Below are positions 18,506 through 27,152 of a DNA stretch of 35,195 nt, piece by piece. The stretch comes from Minisyncoccota bacterium. GTDB taxonomy: Bacteria > Patescibacteriota > Microgenomatia > UBA1400 > PJMF01. The stretch's first letter is position 1. Each line of letters starts with the position of its first letter. The stretch spans positions 1 to 35,195 of the forward strand of contig JAOUMD010000010.1 in NCBI GenBank assembly GCA_029881675.1. Direction: 5' to 3'. The notes below the pieces were generated by a model. That model was not told where the DNA came from. It worked only from the letters and a program-made list of their open reading frames with translations, and did no database searches. Both the position numbers and the translations under genes were made by a program.

Positions 18506-20842
18506 ATGCCAGAAGCTAATGCCAGAATTAAAATCAACAAATTACTTGAAAAATCAGGTTGGAGATTAGTTGATTCTGATGAGGGTAAGGCTAGCGTTAC
18601 TGTTGAAGATCATCTAATAGTATCTCCAAATAAAGAAACAGACACACTGGGTGAAGATTTTGAAAAAGCTAAGGGTGGTTTTATTGACTACTTGCTGTGG
18701 GGACAAAATAAAAAACCACTATGTGTATTAGAAGCAAAAAGAAGTTCTATTCATCCTTTAGATGCTAAAGAACAAGCAAGAACATACGCTAATTCTATAG
18801 GGGTAAAGTATGTGATTTTATCCAATGGAGAGTTGCATTACTTTTGGGATATTGAGGTCGGAAATCCTGAAAAAATATATCATTTTCCAAATCAAGAATC
18901 ATTAGAAAAAAATGTTTCTGCTACTAAGGATACAAATGCTCTGGTTAATGAGGTAGTTGGAGATGACTACATTGCTTTAACACAGATGCCAGACTATCAA
19001 CTTGACCCTCGTTGGAAAACAGAGGAAGGAAAGAAAGAGTTGATGGAGAATGAAGGGCTTAGATTTTTAAGGTATTACCAAAAAGAAGCTATAGAATCAT
19101 TGCAACAAGCTATTGCAAAAGGTAAGAAGAGGTTTTTATTTGAGATGGCTACTGGTACTGGAAAAACACTGACTAGTGCAGCACTTATTAAGTTATTTAT
19201 TAAAACAAAGAATGCTTCAAGAGTATTGTTTCTTGTGGACAGATTAGAGCTTGAAAATCAGGCAGAGAAAAACTTTAGGGAATACTTGAGCCCAGATATT
19301 ACAACTGTGGTTTATAAGCAAAATAAAAATAGTTGGAGTAGAGCTGAGGTAGTTGTGACAACTATTCAAAGCATAATGCATGACAATAAGTTTGAAGACT
19401 TATTTAGTCCGACAGACTTTGACTTAATTATTTCAGACGAGGCTCATAGGGCTATTTCTGGAGAGGGTTTAAGTAGAAATGTTTTTGATTATTTCACTGG
19501 TTACAAACTTGGTTTGACTGCGACCCCAAAAGATTATTTGAAAAATTTAACAGATAAAGATCTGTCTGAAAAAGATCAGAGAGAGCTTGAGAGAAGAACT
19601 TTATTTTCTACATACGAAACCTTTGGTTGTAATAGTGGAGATCCAACATTTAGATATGATCTTTTAAGAGGTGTTAATGATGGATTTTTGATCAATCCCT
19701 ACGTATTAGATTGTAGAACTAAGATTACGGCTCAATTGCTTTCAGATGATGGATATGCAGCAGCTAGTGAAAAACAAACAGAAGAAGCGGAGGAAGAGGT
19801 CTATTTTGCAAAGGATTTTGAGAAAAACTTTTTTAGTCCTAAAACAAATCAGCAATTTGCAGAAACATTTTTTGCCAATGCACAGAGAGATTCCGTTAGT
19901 GGAGAAATAGGAAAGACACTTATATTTTGTGTGAGTCAAAGTCACGCCAGAAAAATGGCTCAGATATTAAATCAAATGGCTCATGAGCTATACCCTGGTA
20001 AATATAATTCTGATTTTGCACTTCAAATAACATCTAGTGTAAAAGATGCTCAGCCATTCACTATTAGATTTGCTAACAATAATCTTAATGGTAGAACGGC
20101 TTTTTTACCTGGATATAAATCAAGTAAAACAAGAGTCTGCATAACAGTGGGCATGATGACTACTGGCTATGATTGTTCAGATATTTTGAACATTTGTTTA
20201 ATGAGACCGATATTTTCTCCACAAGATTTTGTTCAGATAAAGGGCAGGGGCACCAGAAAACACCTATTTTCTTATAAGAAAAAGTTAAATGGAACTGAGG
20301 TGGCTGAGCAAAAACCAAAGGAAGAGTTCTACTTATTTGATTATTTTGCCAACTGCGAATACTTTGAGGATAAGTTTCCTTATGACGAAGTTATTGATTT
20401 ACCAAAACAAAGAGAAAAACTAATTCCGACTGGTTCTGATCCAGGTGTTTCTTATCCACTTCCAGACGGTCAAAAAGGGTTTACTCGGTATGGTCTGGAT
20501 CCATTACAAGGTATAAAAGGACTCAAATTAAGTGATGGTGGAATGAGAATAGATAGAGAGCTTTATCAGGCTGTTCAGCGAAAGAAGCAAGATCATGAAG
20601 AGCAGATTAAAAAATCTGATAAATTATGGAGTAAGTTTTCAAGCATTAACCTTATTCCAAAAGAAATTATTGATCAGGTCGAAGATATTTTTTATCTTTG
20701 CACACTCAACGAATCAATACTCAGTGATTTTAGTGCTAAAGAATTTTCCAACTATTCTAGTGATGCGGAGTTGTTTAATAGTCTGAATACTATTGGTGCA
20801 AAATGGATAGAAAATATAACTCATTTCTTAAATAAAGAATAA
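18506..20842 (+). CDS. hsdR: type I restriction enzyme R subunit (HsdR)
   Basis: N-terminal nuclease DYLLW...LCVLEAKR, helicase EMATGTGKTLTSAALI, ISDEAHRA, GLTATP, FVQIKGRGTRKH. Confidence 0.95.
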   Translation: MPEANARIKINKLLEKSGWRLVDSDEGKASVTVEDHLIVSPNKETDTLGEDFEKAKGGFIDYLLWGQNKKPLCVLEAKRSSIHPLDAKEQARTYANSIGVKYVILSNGELHYFWDIEVGNPEKIYHFPNQESLEKNVSATKDTNALVNEVVGDDYIALTQMPDYQLDPRWKTEEGKKELMENEGLRFLRYYQKEAIESLQQAIAKGKKRFLFEMATGTGKTLTSAALIKLFIKTKNASRVLFLVDRLELENQAEKNFREYLSPDITTVVYKQNKNSWSRAEVVVTTIQSIMHDNKFEDLFSPTDFDLIISDEAHRAISGEGLSRNVFDYFTGYKLGLTATPKDYLKNLTDKDLSEKDQRELERRTLFSTYETFGCNSGDPTFRYDLLRGVNDGFLINPYVLDCRTKITAQLLSDDGYAAASEKQTEEAEEEVYFAKDFEKNFFSPKTNQQFAETFFANAQRDSVSGEIGKTLIFCVSQSHARKMAQILNQMAHELYPGKYNSDFALQITSSVKDAQPFTIRFANNNLNGRTAFLPGYKSSKTRVCITVGMMTTGYDCSDILNICLMRPIFSPQDFVQIKGRGTRKHLFSYKKKLNGTEVAEQKPKEEFYLFDYFANCEYFEDKFPYDEVIDLPKQREKLIPTGSDPGVSYPLPDGQKGFTRYGLDPLQGIKGLKLSDGGMRIDRELYQAVQRKKQDHEEQIKKSDKLWSKFSSINLIPKEIIDQVEDIFYLCTLNESILSDFSAKEFSNYSSDAELFNSLNTIGAKWIENITHFLNKE

Positions 20843-20855
20843 TAGAAAGAAAACT

Positions 20856-23282
20856 ATGCTTAATTCGGCTACAAAGAGAAAAATTGACAATGCTAGAGAT
20901 ATTTTGGTTGGTAAAATTCCTATGCCAACTACTCAGGTGGAACAGATAACTTTAGCTCTTATTTATAAATTCATGTCTGACATAGATAAGAAGTCAAAGG
21001 CTTTAGGTGATACCAGCGGTTTTTTTGCAAATGGTTTTGAGAAATATGCTTGGGATAATTTGATGGACAAATCTCTTTCAGCAAGAGATAGAGTCCAGCT
21101 TTATAGTGAAGGTTTGGAGAAGATGAGTAAAAATCCTCACTTACCTCAGTTATTTAGAGATATTTTTAAGAATGCTTTTTTACCATTCAGATCACCCGAA
21201 ACTCTCAAGTTATTTTTAGAACAAATTGACGAGTTTGAATATGATCATAGTGAGGAACTTGGCAATGCATTTGAATACCTGCTCTCAGTAATGGGGAGTC
21301 AAGGTGATGCTGGTCAATTCAGAACACCAAGACATATTATTGATTTTATTGTAAAAGTTGTTGATCCATCAAAAACAGACTCTATTCTTGATCCCGCATG
21401 TGGAACAGCTGGTTTTTTGATTTCAGCATACAAGCATATTAAAGAAAAGGACTTAACAGCAGAAGAGCAGAAGAAGTTAACAGACAATTTTGTTGGCTAT
21501 GACATTTCTCAAGATATGCAGCGTTTAGCAATGGTCAATATGTATTTACATCATTTTCCCAATCCTCATGTTTTTGAATATGATACGTTATCTAGTGAGG
21601 ATAGGTGGGATGATGACTTTGATGTCATATTAGCTAATCCGCCATTTATGACTCCAACTGGGGGAATTAAGCCCCACTCCAAGTTTTCTGTTCAAACTAC
21701 AAGAGCCGAAGCACTTTTTACTAGTTATATTATGGATCACTTAAATGAGAACGGGAAAGCTGGTGTTATTGTTCCTGAGGGCATTATTTTCAAATCTGAT
21801 AATGCCTATAAATCTCTTAGAAAGATGATGATAGACAATAAATACCTTTGGGCTGTAGTTTCTCTTCCGGCAGGAGTCTTCAATCCTTATTCTGGTGTGA
21901 AAACAAGTATCTTGTTTTTAGATAAAAAGATTTCAAAAAAAACAGATAAAGTTTTATTAATCAAAATAAATAACGATGGTTTTGACTTGGGTGCTCAACG
22001 CAGGTTAATCAAGAAGAATGATCTGATTGAAGCAATTAATATAATAAAAAAATATAAAAAGGGCTTGAATAATGGTGAGGATACCAACTTAAATGATAAC
22101 CAATTAGCTCTCCTAGTTGATAAAAAAGAATTTAAGGAAAAAGATTATAGTCTTAGTAGTGAGCTGTATGAGGCAGAAGTCAGCGATCGTTTCTCAAAAT
22201 TTGATTTTGTAGAAATTAATTCTCATATAAATACAATTTCTCCCCCAAAAAAAATTAAGAAGACTGATTTTTTACAAAGGGGTTTATATCCAATTATTGA
22301 TCAATCACAAAACGATATTGCTGGTTTCACCAATGACAGTACTGCGTTATTAGAAGTAAGCAGTCCGCTAGTAATCTTTGGGGATCATACATGTATCGTT
22401 AAATATATTGAAAATAGTTTTGCTCAAGGTGCTGATGGAATCAAGATAATAAGTTCTAGTGAAAATTTATTACCAAAATATCTTTATTATGTTTTGAAAT
22501 ACAAACCTCTTAAATCGAATGGTTACCAGCGTCATTTTTCAAAACTAAAGAGATACAAGATTCCCCTCCCTTCATTGCTAATTCAGCAAGAAATAATTGA
22601 AGAATTTGATAGTTACCAAAAGATCATTGATGGAGCTAAGCAGGTGGTCAATAATTATCAACCAACCTTTGGAATTGAGAATGATTGGAAATTAGTAAAG
22701 TTTTCAGAAGCACCTTTAGACATAATTGACGGTGATAGAGGTGTAAACTATCCTAAAAAAACTGAGTTTACGAATGATGGTTACTGCTTATTTTTGAACA
22801 CAAAAAATGTTAGATCAGATGGGTTTTTATTTGATAATCTTGAATTTATAAACAGGGAAAGAGATGAGAAGCTAAGAAAGGGTAAGTTAAATAGAAATGA
22901 TGTTGTTATTACAACAAGGGGAACCATTGGTAACGTCGGTTGGTATTCATATGAAGTTCCATACAAACACATTAGAATTAATTCTGGAATGATAATTCTG
23001 CGTACAGATGCTAAGGAATTAAATCCTGAATATCTTTTTTATTTTTTACAGAGTGAGTTTTTTAAAAAACAGGTTGATAAAATGTCATCTGGAGCAGCAC
23101 AGCCACAACTTCCCATAAGGACATTAAAAGAAATTATTGTTGCAATGCCATCTCTAAGCACTCAATCAAAAGTTGTTGAAGATATTAAGAGCGATAGTTC
23201 ACTTGTAAAATCAACTCAACTTCTTATTGAAAAATTTGAATATAAAATCAAATTGCGTATCGATGAGATCTGGGGAAAATAA
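20856..23282 (+). CDS. type I DNA methyltransferase M subunit fused to S subunit (HsdM-HsdS fusion)
   Basis: GQFRTPRHIIDFIV, DPACGTAGFLISA, ANPPFMTPTGG followed by two Methylase_S TRD-like regions (~aa 450-600, ~aa 620-808: VVITTRGTIGNVGW..., SGAAQPQLPIRTLKEIIVAMPSLSTQ). Confidence 0.93.
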   Translation: MLNSATKRKIDNARDILVGKIPMPTTQVEQITLALIYKFMSDIDKKSKALGDTSGFFANGFEKYAWDNLMDKSLSARDRVQLYSEGLEKMSKNPHLPQLFRDIFKNAFLPFRSPETLKLFLEQIDEFEYDHSEELGNAFEYLLSVMGSQGDAGQFRTPRHIIDFIVKVVDPSKTDSILDPACGTAGFLISAYKHIKEKDLTAEEQKKLTDNFVGYDISQDMQRLAMVNMYLHHFPNPHVFEYDTLSSEDRWDDDFDVILANPPFMTPTGGIKPHSKFSVQTTRAEALFTSYIMDHLNENGKAGVIVPEGIIFKSDNAYKSLRKMMIDNKYLWAVVSLPAGVFNPYSGVKTSILFLDKKISKKTDKVLLIKINNDGFDLGAQRRLIKKNDLIEAINIIKKYKKGLNNGEDTNLNDNQLALLVDKKEFKEKDYSLSSELYEAEVSDRFSKFDFVEINSHINTISPPKKIKKTDFLQRGLYPIIDQSQNDIAGFTNDSTALLEVSSPLVIFGDHTCIVKYIENSFAQGADGIKIISSSENLLPKYLYYVLKYKPLKSNGYQRHFSKLKRYKIPLPSLLIQQEIIEEFDSYQKIIDGAKQVVNNYQPTFGIENDWKLVKFSEAPLDIIDGDRGVNYPKKTEFTNDGYCLFLNTKNVRSDGFLFDNLEFINRERDEKLRKGKLNRNDVVITTRGTIGNVGWYSYEVPYKHIRINSGMIILRTDAKELNPEYLFYFLQSEFFKKQVDKMSSGAAQPQLPIRTLKEIIVAMPSLSTQSKVVEDIKSDSSLVKSTQLLIEKFEYKIKLRIDEIWGK

Positions 23283-23284
23283 GC

Positions 23285-24793
23285 ATGAAGCCACTTTCTA
23301 AATCTGACTACATGCTTTTTCTTCGTCATCCAGCATGGCTGTGGTTGAAGAAGTTTGAAAAACATAAGCTCCCACCCGTTGATGATAACTTACAAGCTAT
23401 GTTCGATGCTGGCAATGAGTTTGAGAGCTATGCTAATAGGCTTTTTCCTGATGCAGTAAAACTAGGGTTCAATAACTACAGCGAGTATCAATCTTTGACA
23501 TACAGGACTGAGCAAGAAATAATTAGAGGCACTAAGATTATCTTACAAGGAAGATTGGAAGCCGATGGAATTACCTGTATTTTTGATGTTTTGATTAGAG
23601 TTGGTGATAAAGAGTTTGACCTGATTGAAATCAAAGCTAGTACAAAATCTAAGCCAGAACATGAATATGATTTAGCTTTTCAAATGTTGGTTTTAGAGAA
23701 GGCTGGTTATTCAGTGAGGAACATTTCTGTTATTCATGCCAACAAAGAATATGTGAGAGAAGGTGAGATTGATCCTGTGGGAATTACTTCTATTACTGAT
23801 GTAACAATGGAGGTTAAAGCCCTAAAGAGCACTACAGAACAGCAGTTAATAGAAGCTTTCAAGTTATTGAGTAGTGGAGAATGCCCAGATTTATCTCCAA
23901 GATATGTAAATAGAATAGGTGTTCCTAAAGTTAGGTGGTTTGAGGATTGGATGGAGATATTCACTACCTTGAAGCCCAATGATGATCCTTACAATGTTTA
24001 CAAAATAAGTTATCCAAACGCTGAGCAGATAGGAAAGTTAGAAGATGCTGGTATTACACAACTAGCTGATATTCCAGAAGATATTGCTCTTAGAGCTAAG
24101 CAGATCGCACAGATACAAACAACGAAGACTAATAAAAGGATATTAGAGTTGGATAAAATAAAAGATTTTCTTGATACTTTCCATTATCCTCTCTATTTCT
24201 TTGATTATGAAACTTTTTCTTCGGTGATTCCTCAGTTTGATCTGTGTAAGCCTTACACGGATTATCCATTTCAATACTCGCTTCATGTTTTGGATTCACC
24301 TGATGCTGAGCTTAGACATGTAGAATATCTTCATGCCGATAAGACAAATCCTATGCCAGGTTTACTAAAACAGTTAAATAATGATATTGGTGATAGCGGC
24401 ACTGTTCTCACTTGGAATATGAGTTATGAAAAGGGTTGCAATGATCGTATGGCTGCTTTGTATCCAGAACATGCTGATTTTTTGTCTCAGCTTAACGAAC
24501 GGATTGATGATTTGATGATTCCTTTTTCTAAGATGTGGTTTTTTGATAAGGATTTCTTTGGTAGTGCATCCGTAAAGAAGGTTATGCCAGTTTTAGCTCC
24601 TGAGCTTAGTTACAAAGAACTAAATGTTGGAGATGGTTTATTAGCTAGAAGGATGTGGACTCAGACGGTCTTAGAGGGCAGACATGAGGCTAATAGAGAT
24701 GAAATTATGGATGATTTAAGTAAATACTGCACCTTAGATACTTTTGCGATGGTTAGGATTTATGAGGAGTTAAAAAAGTTGGTTGAAAATTAA
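23285..24793 (+). CDS. DUF2779-like two-domain nuclease (Cas4/RecB-like PD-(D/E)XK + DEDD exonuclease-like)
   Basis: N-terminal LSKSDYMLFLRHPAWLWLKK...FDVLIRVGDKEFDLIEIKAST; C-terminal LYFFDYETFSSVIPQF, LTWNMSYEKGC, YCTLDTFAMVRIYEEL. Confidence 0.82.
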   Translation: MKPLSKSDYMLFLRHPAWLWLKKFEKHKLPPVDDNLQAMFDAGNEFESYANRLFPDAVKLGFNNYSEYQSLTYRTEQEIIRGTKIILQGRLEADGITCIFDVLIRVGDKEFDLIEIKASTKSKPEHEYDLAFQMLVLEKAGYSVRNISVIHANKEYVREGEIDPVGITSITDVTMEVKALKSTTEQQLIEAFKLLSSGECPDLSPRYVNRIGVPKVRWFEDWMEIFTTLKPNDDPYNVYKISYPNAEQIGKLEDAGITQLADIPEDIALRAKQIAQIQTTKTNKRILELDKIKDFLDTFHYPLYFFDYETFSSVIPQFDLCKPYTDYPFQYSLHVLDSPDAELRHVEYLHADKTNPMPGLLKQLNNDIGDSGTVLTWNMSYEKGCNDRMAALYPEHADFLSQLNERIDDLMIPFSKMWFFDKDFFGSASVKKVMPVLAPELSYKELNVGDGLLARRMWTQTVLEGRHEANRDEIMDDLSKYCTLDTFAMVRIYEELKKLVEN

Positions 24794-24796
24794 CAT

Positions 24797-25561
24797 ATGT
24801 CAAATAAAAATAAAAAGAAAATTGTTGATCTTGGAGTAGAAACTGGAGTTGGTCTTGCAGGAGCGGGGGCAGGATTTGCTATAGCTGGTCCCATCGGTGC
24901 TTTATTAGGTCCTGCAATTAGCCCAGTAGTTTCTGATTTTTTGAAGAGGGCATTAACTAAAAGAGAGAAAGACAAGATTGAGAAAGTAGCAATAATGGCT
25001 ATTCAGTCAATCAATGAAAAAATATCAAAAGGGTCTAAGCCAAAATTTGATACAAAAAAGAAAAAGGATAAGGCAAAAGAATTATTTGAGGGAGTTCTTC
25101 TAAATGCTAGAGATACTTATGAAGAGAAAAAGCTGCCTTTAATCGCAAATATATTTGCAGTTGCTCCTTTTACAAATTCACCTGTAGAAAATTTAATACA
25201 GGCTTTATCTATAGCTGAGAGATTAACGTATAGACAATTATGTATTTTGACGATAGTTGGTAATAATGGCTATGCAAACAGTCCAATTTTAAGTGATAAG
25301 CAATTTAAGGAACAGCATGTTGATAAGGCTCATGACGAATTTAGAGATGGTATTTATTACGATATTCTTCTAATGATAAACCAAGGAATTCTGGTGCAGA
25401 TGGAATCAGATTTCAGTCATATTTCAGGGATGGTTGTTATAGCAGACATAATACCTCAAAGGCTTAGGTTGTATGCCTTAGGAAGATTGATGTTTAATGC
25501 AATGATGCTAGATTCGATTGAAGAAAAAGATTTAACAGAGATTAGAGAAATTCTAAAATAA
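24797..25561 (+). CDS. hypothetical protein with glycine-zipper N-terminus, putative defence-associated effector
   Basis: GVETGVGLAGAGAGFAIAGPIGALLGPAISPVVSDFLKRAL then soluble helical region EKKLPLIANIFAV...ALSIAERLTYRQLCILTIVG; 3 nt after the nuclease gene. Confidence 0.75.
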   Translation: MSNKNKKKIVDLGVETGVGLAGAGAGFAIAGPIGALLGPAISPVVSDFLKRALTKREKDKIEKVAIMAIQSINEKISKGSKPKFDTKKKKDKAKELFEGVLLNARDTYEEKKLPLIANIFAVAPFTNSPVENLIQALSIAERLTYRQLCILTIVGNNGYANSPILSDKQFKEQHVDKAHDEFRDGIYYDILLMINQGILVQMESDFSHISGMVVIADIIPQRLRLYALGRLMFNAMMLDSIEEKDLTEIREILK

Positions 25562-25579
25562 TTCTCATTATCTCCATCT

Positions 25580-25739
25580 AAGCAAGTCTATTGCTTTACT
25601 CCTCGCTGGTACCATCGGGAGTCCCAAAGGTTTTTTAATGAGTGTCCCCGTGGGGTTGTGGTGCGTTGACATATGCACACGCTTCGGACGGGTGCTGGGG
25701 GCACCCGCCTTGCGTGTAGGCATTACACAACGTTGTAAT
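25580..25739. other. GC-rich multi-hairpin noncoding segment
   Basis: AAGCAA/TTGCTT (25580-25596), ACTCC..GGAGT around GGTACC (25598-25622), CCCCGTGGGG (25646-25655), ACACGC(25677)..CGGGTGC-TGGGG-GCACCCG..GCGTGT(25717), ATTACA-CAACGT-TGTAAT (25722-25739). Confidence 0.6.
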
Positions 25740-25750
25740 TAGTACTGGAT

Positions 25751-25892
25751 TTCACTAATAAATGAGCTAATTCTTGGGTAAAATGATTTATTTCCTCGAG
25801 TGAATAGGATAAGGACTGATCTTTGTATCCGTTCCGTAACGAGTCCTGTAGGGGGAGCAAAGTATGAAAAGACCCAATGGGGTCTTTTTTTT
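25751..25892 (+). ncRNA. candidate structured RNA / attenuator leader ending in an intrinsic terminator
   Basis: TTCACTAATAAAT (25751-25763) pairs with ATTTATT (25786-25792) + AGTGAA (25799-25804); crossing stems AGGACT/AGTCCT (25812-17/25842-47) and CTTTG/CAAAG (25821-25/25858-62) = pseudoknot; terminator at 25867-25892. Confidence 0.45.
25867..25892 (+). terminator. intrinsic terminator
   Basis: AAAAGACCC-AATG-GGGTCTTTTTTTT. Confidence 0.88.
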
Positions 25893-25960
25893 AAGGTATT
25901 GAGTAATTTAGAATATAGTTGTAATGTTTATAGATACATAATAATTAAAGGGAGATAATC

Positions 25961-26152
25961 ATGGTTACAGGATATTGCGTTAAATGTAAGAAAAAAGGTG
26001 TTGAGTTAACTACACCAGGAATTCACAAAACTAAAAAAGGTGGCTTTATGGCTAAAGGAAAGCATGAAGAGTGTGGAACAACTGTTTGTGCAATGATGTC
26101 TAAAGACAATGCCCAAAAAGCATTAGAAGATGGTGCAACAAAAGAGTACTAA
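25961..26152 (+). CDS. DUF5679-like small zinc-binding protein
   Basis: GYCVKCKKKG...KGGFMAKGKHEECGTTVCAM; SD GGGAG upstream. Confidence 0.75.
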   Translation: MVTGYCVKCKKKGVELTTPGIHKTKKGGFMAKGKHEECGTTVCAMMSKDNAQKALEDGATKEY

Positions 26153-26236
26153 TATTTATTTATAAAACTTTTTTTTAAACTACTCTATTATTTATTGAGT
26201 AGTCCCTAAGTTTATCCATGACGGAGAACTTTGTTT

Positions 26237-26263
26237 AAAAAGACCCAATTGGGTCTTTTTTTA
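26237..26263. terminator. bidirectional intrinsic terminator
   Basis: AAAAAGACCC-AATT-GGGTCTTTTT(TT) between convergent genes. Confidence 0.9.
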
Positions 26264-27046
26264 TTTCTTTAATCCAAGATTTATTCCAGACTTTATTATT
26301 ACTCCACAAACCGTTATTAAAAGTAATAAAAAATATATCAGCCCACTTGCATCTGATTGAATTGAAGGAAATATGTAATGAGAGAAATTATAAGTGGTAT
26401 GGAATATCATCATTAGAAAAAGATTCTTATTTGTATTGTTATATATCCACGTAAAAAGAATTGAAATAAGAGTGGTGGATAGGATAAGACCCCAAATTGG
26501 TCTGTTGTAATAAAAACCTTGCTCAGGAATAAAAAATAAAGGGAGATGCCATAGTCCCCAAATTAGTCCAGTAATAATACTGGCAAAGAGAGGATTAATT
26601 TTTGTTTGGAGTGAGTTTTGCAGTATCCCTCTCCATCCATGTTCTTCTTGTAGCGGTCCAGAAGAAACAAAAATAATTAAAAAGACTATTGGAAGAATGA
26701 AAATAGAATAAGGTTCATCTAATTTTGGAATTGGTTGGTTGGTAATGTACAGATATAAGAGTGGCAGTCCAATCATGAGGGGGAAAAGAAAGAGGGTTGG
26801 TAATAACCATTTCTTATTAAAATTCAGATTAAAAGTTTGTTTGAAAAGTTTTATTAATCCTTTTTTCCTTTTAATTATTATGGTGGTGATTAAAGCTGAA
26901 ACTAATGGTCCCCATGCTCCATAGTTTGAGAATTGTGATAACCAAATGAGAAGTGGGTGCGTAATACTAGTGCTATTTAGTAGTGCATCTGGAATCCAAA
27001 GAGCCCATGAAAAAATAAAGGTAATAATTAAATATAAGATAACCAT
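26261..27046 (-). CDS. CPBP family intramembrane metalloprotease
   Basis: Multi-TM; GPLQEEHGWRGILQ, ITGLIWGLWHLPLFF, MMIFHTTYNF motifs. Confidence 0.92.
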   Translation of the reverse strand: MVILYLIITFIFSWALWIPDALLNSTSITHPLLIWLSQFSNYGAWGPLVSALITTIIIKRKKGLIKLFKQTFNLNFNKKWLLPTLFLFPLMIGLPLLYLYITNQPIPKLDEPYSIFILPIVFLIIFVSSGPLQEEHGWRGILQNSLQTKINPLFASIITGLIWGLWHLPLFFIPEQGFYYNRPIWGLILSTTLISILFTWIYNNTNKNLFLMMIFHTTYNFSHYIFPSIQSDASGLIYFLLLLITVCGVIIKSGINLGLKK

Positions 27047-27152
27047 GAATCAAGTGTATCAAAGCCCTTGAGTATTTGTAAGTATTTTTTCACTTTATCA
27101 CCAGTTGTTATCCGTTTCTTTCTAAGCTATTCTATTGATTCATATTTAATTA

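Noticed and set aside
25561-25960. tmRNA, RNase P RNA, SRP RNA or CRISPR array in the structured gap
   Set aside because: No TTCGAAT/CCA tRNA-like end, no GGAAGCAGCC-like SRP core, no recognisable RNase P core and no regularly spaced direct repeats seen by eye; an Infernal scan would settle it.
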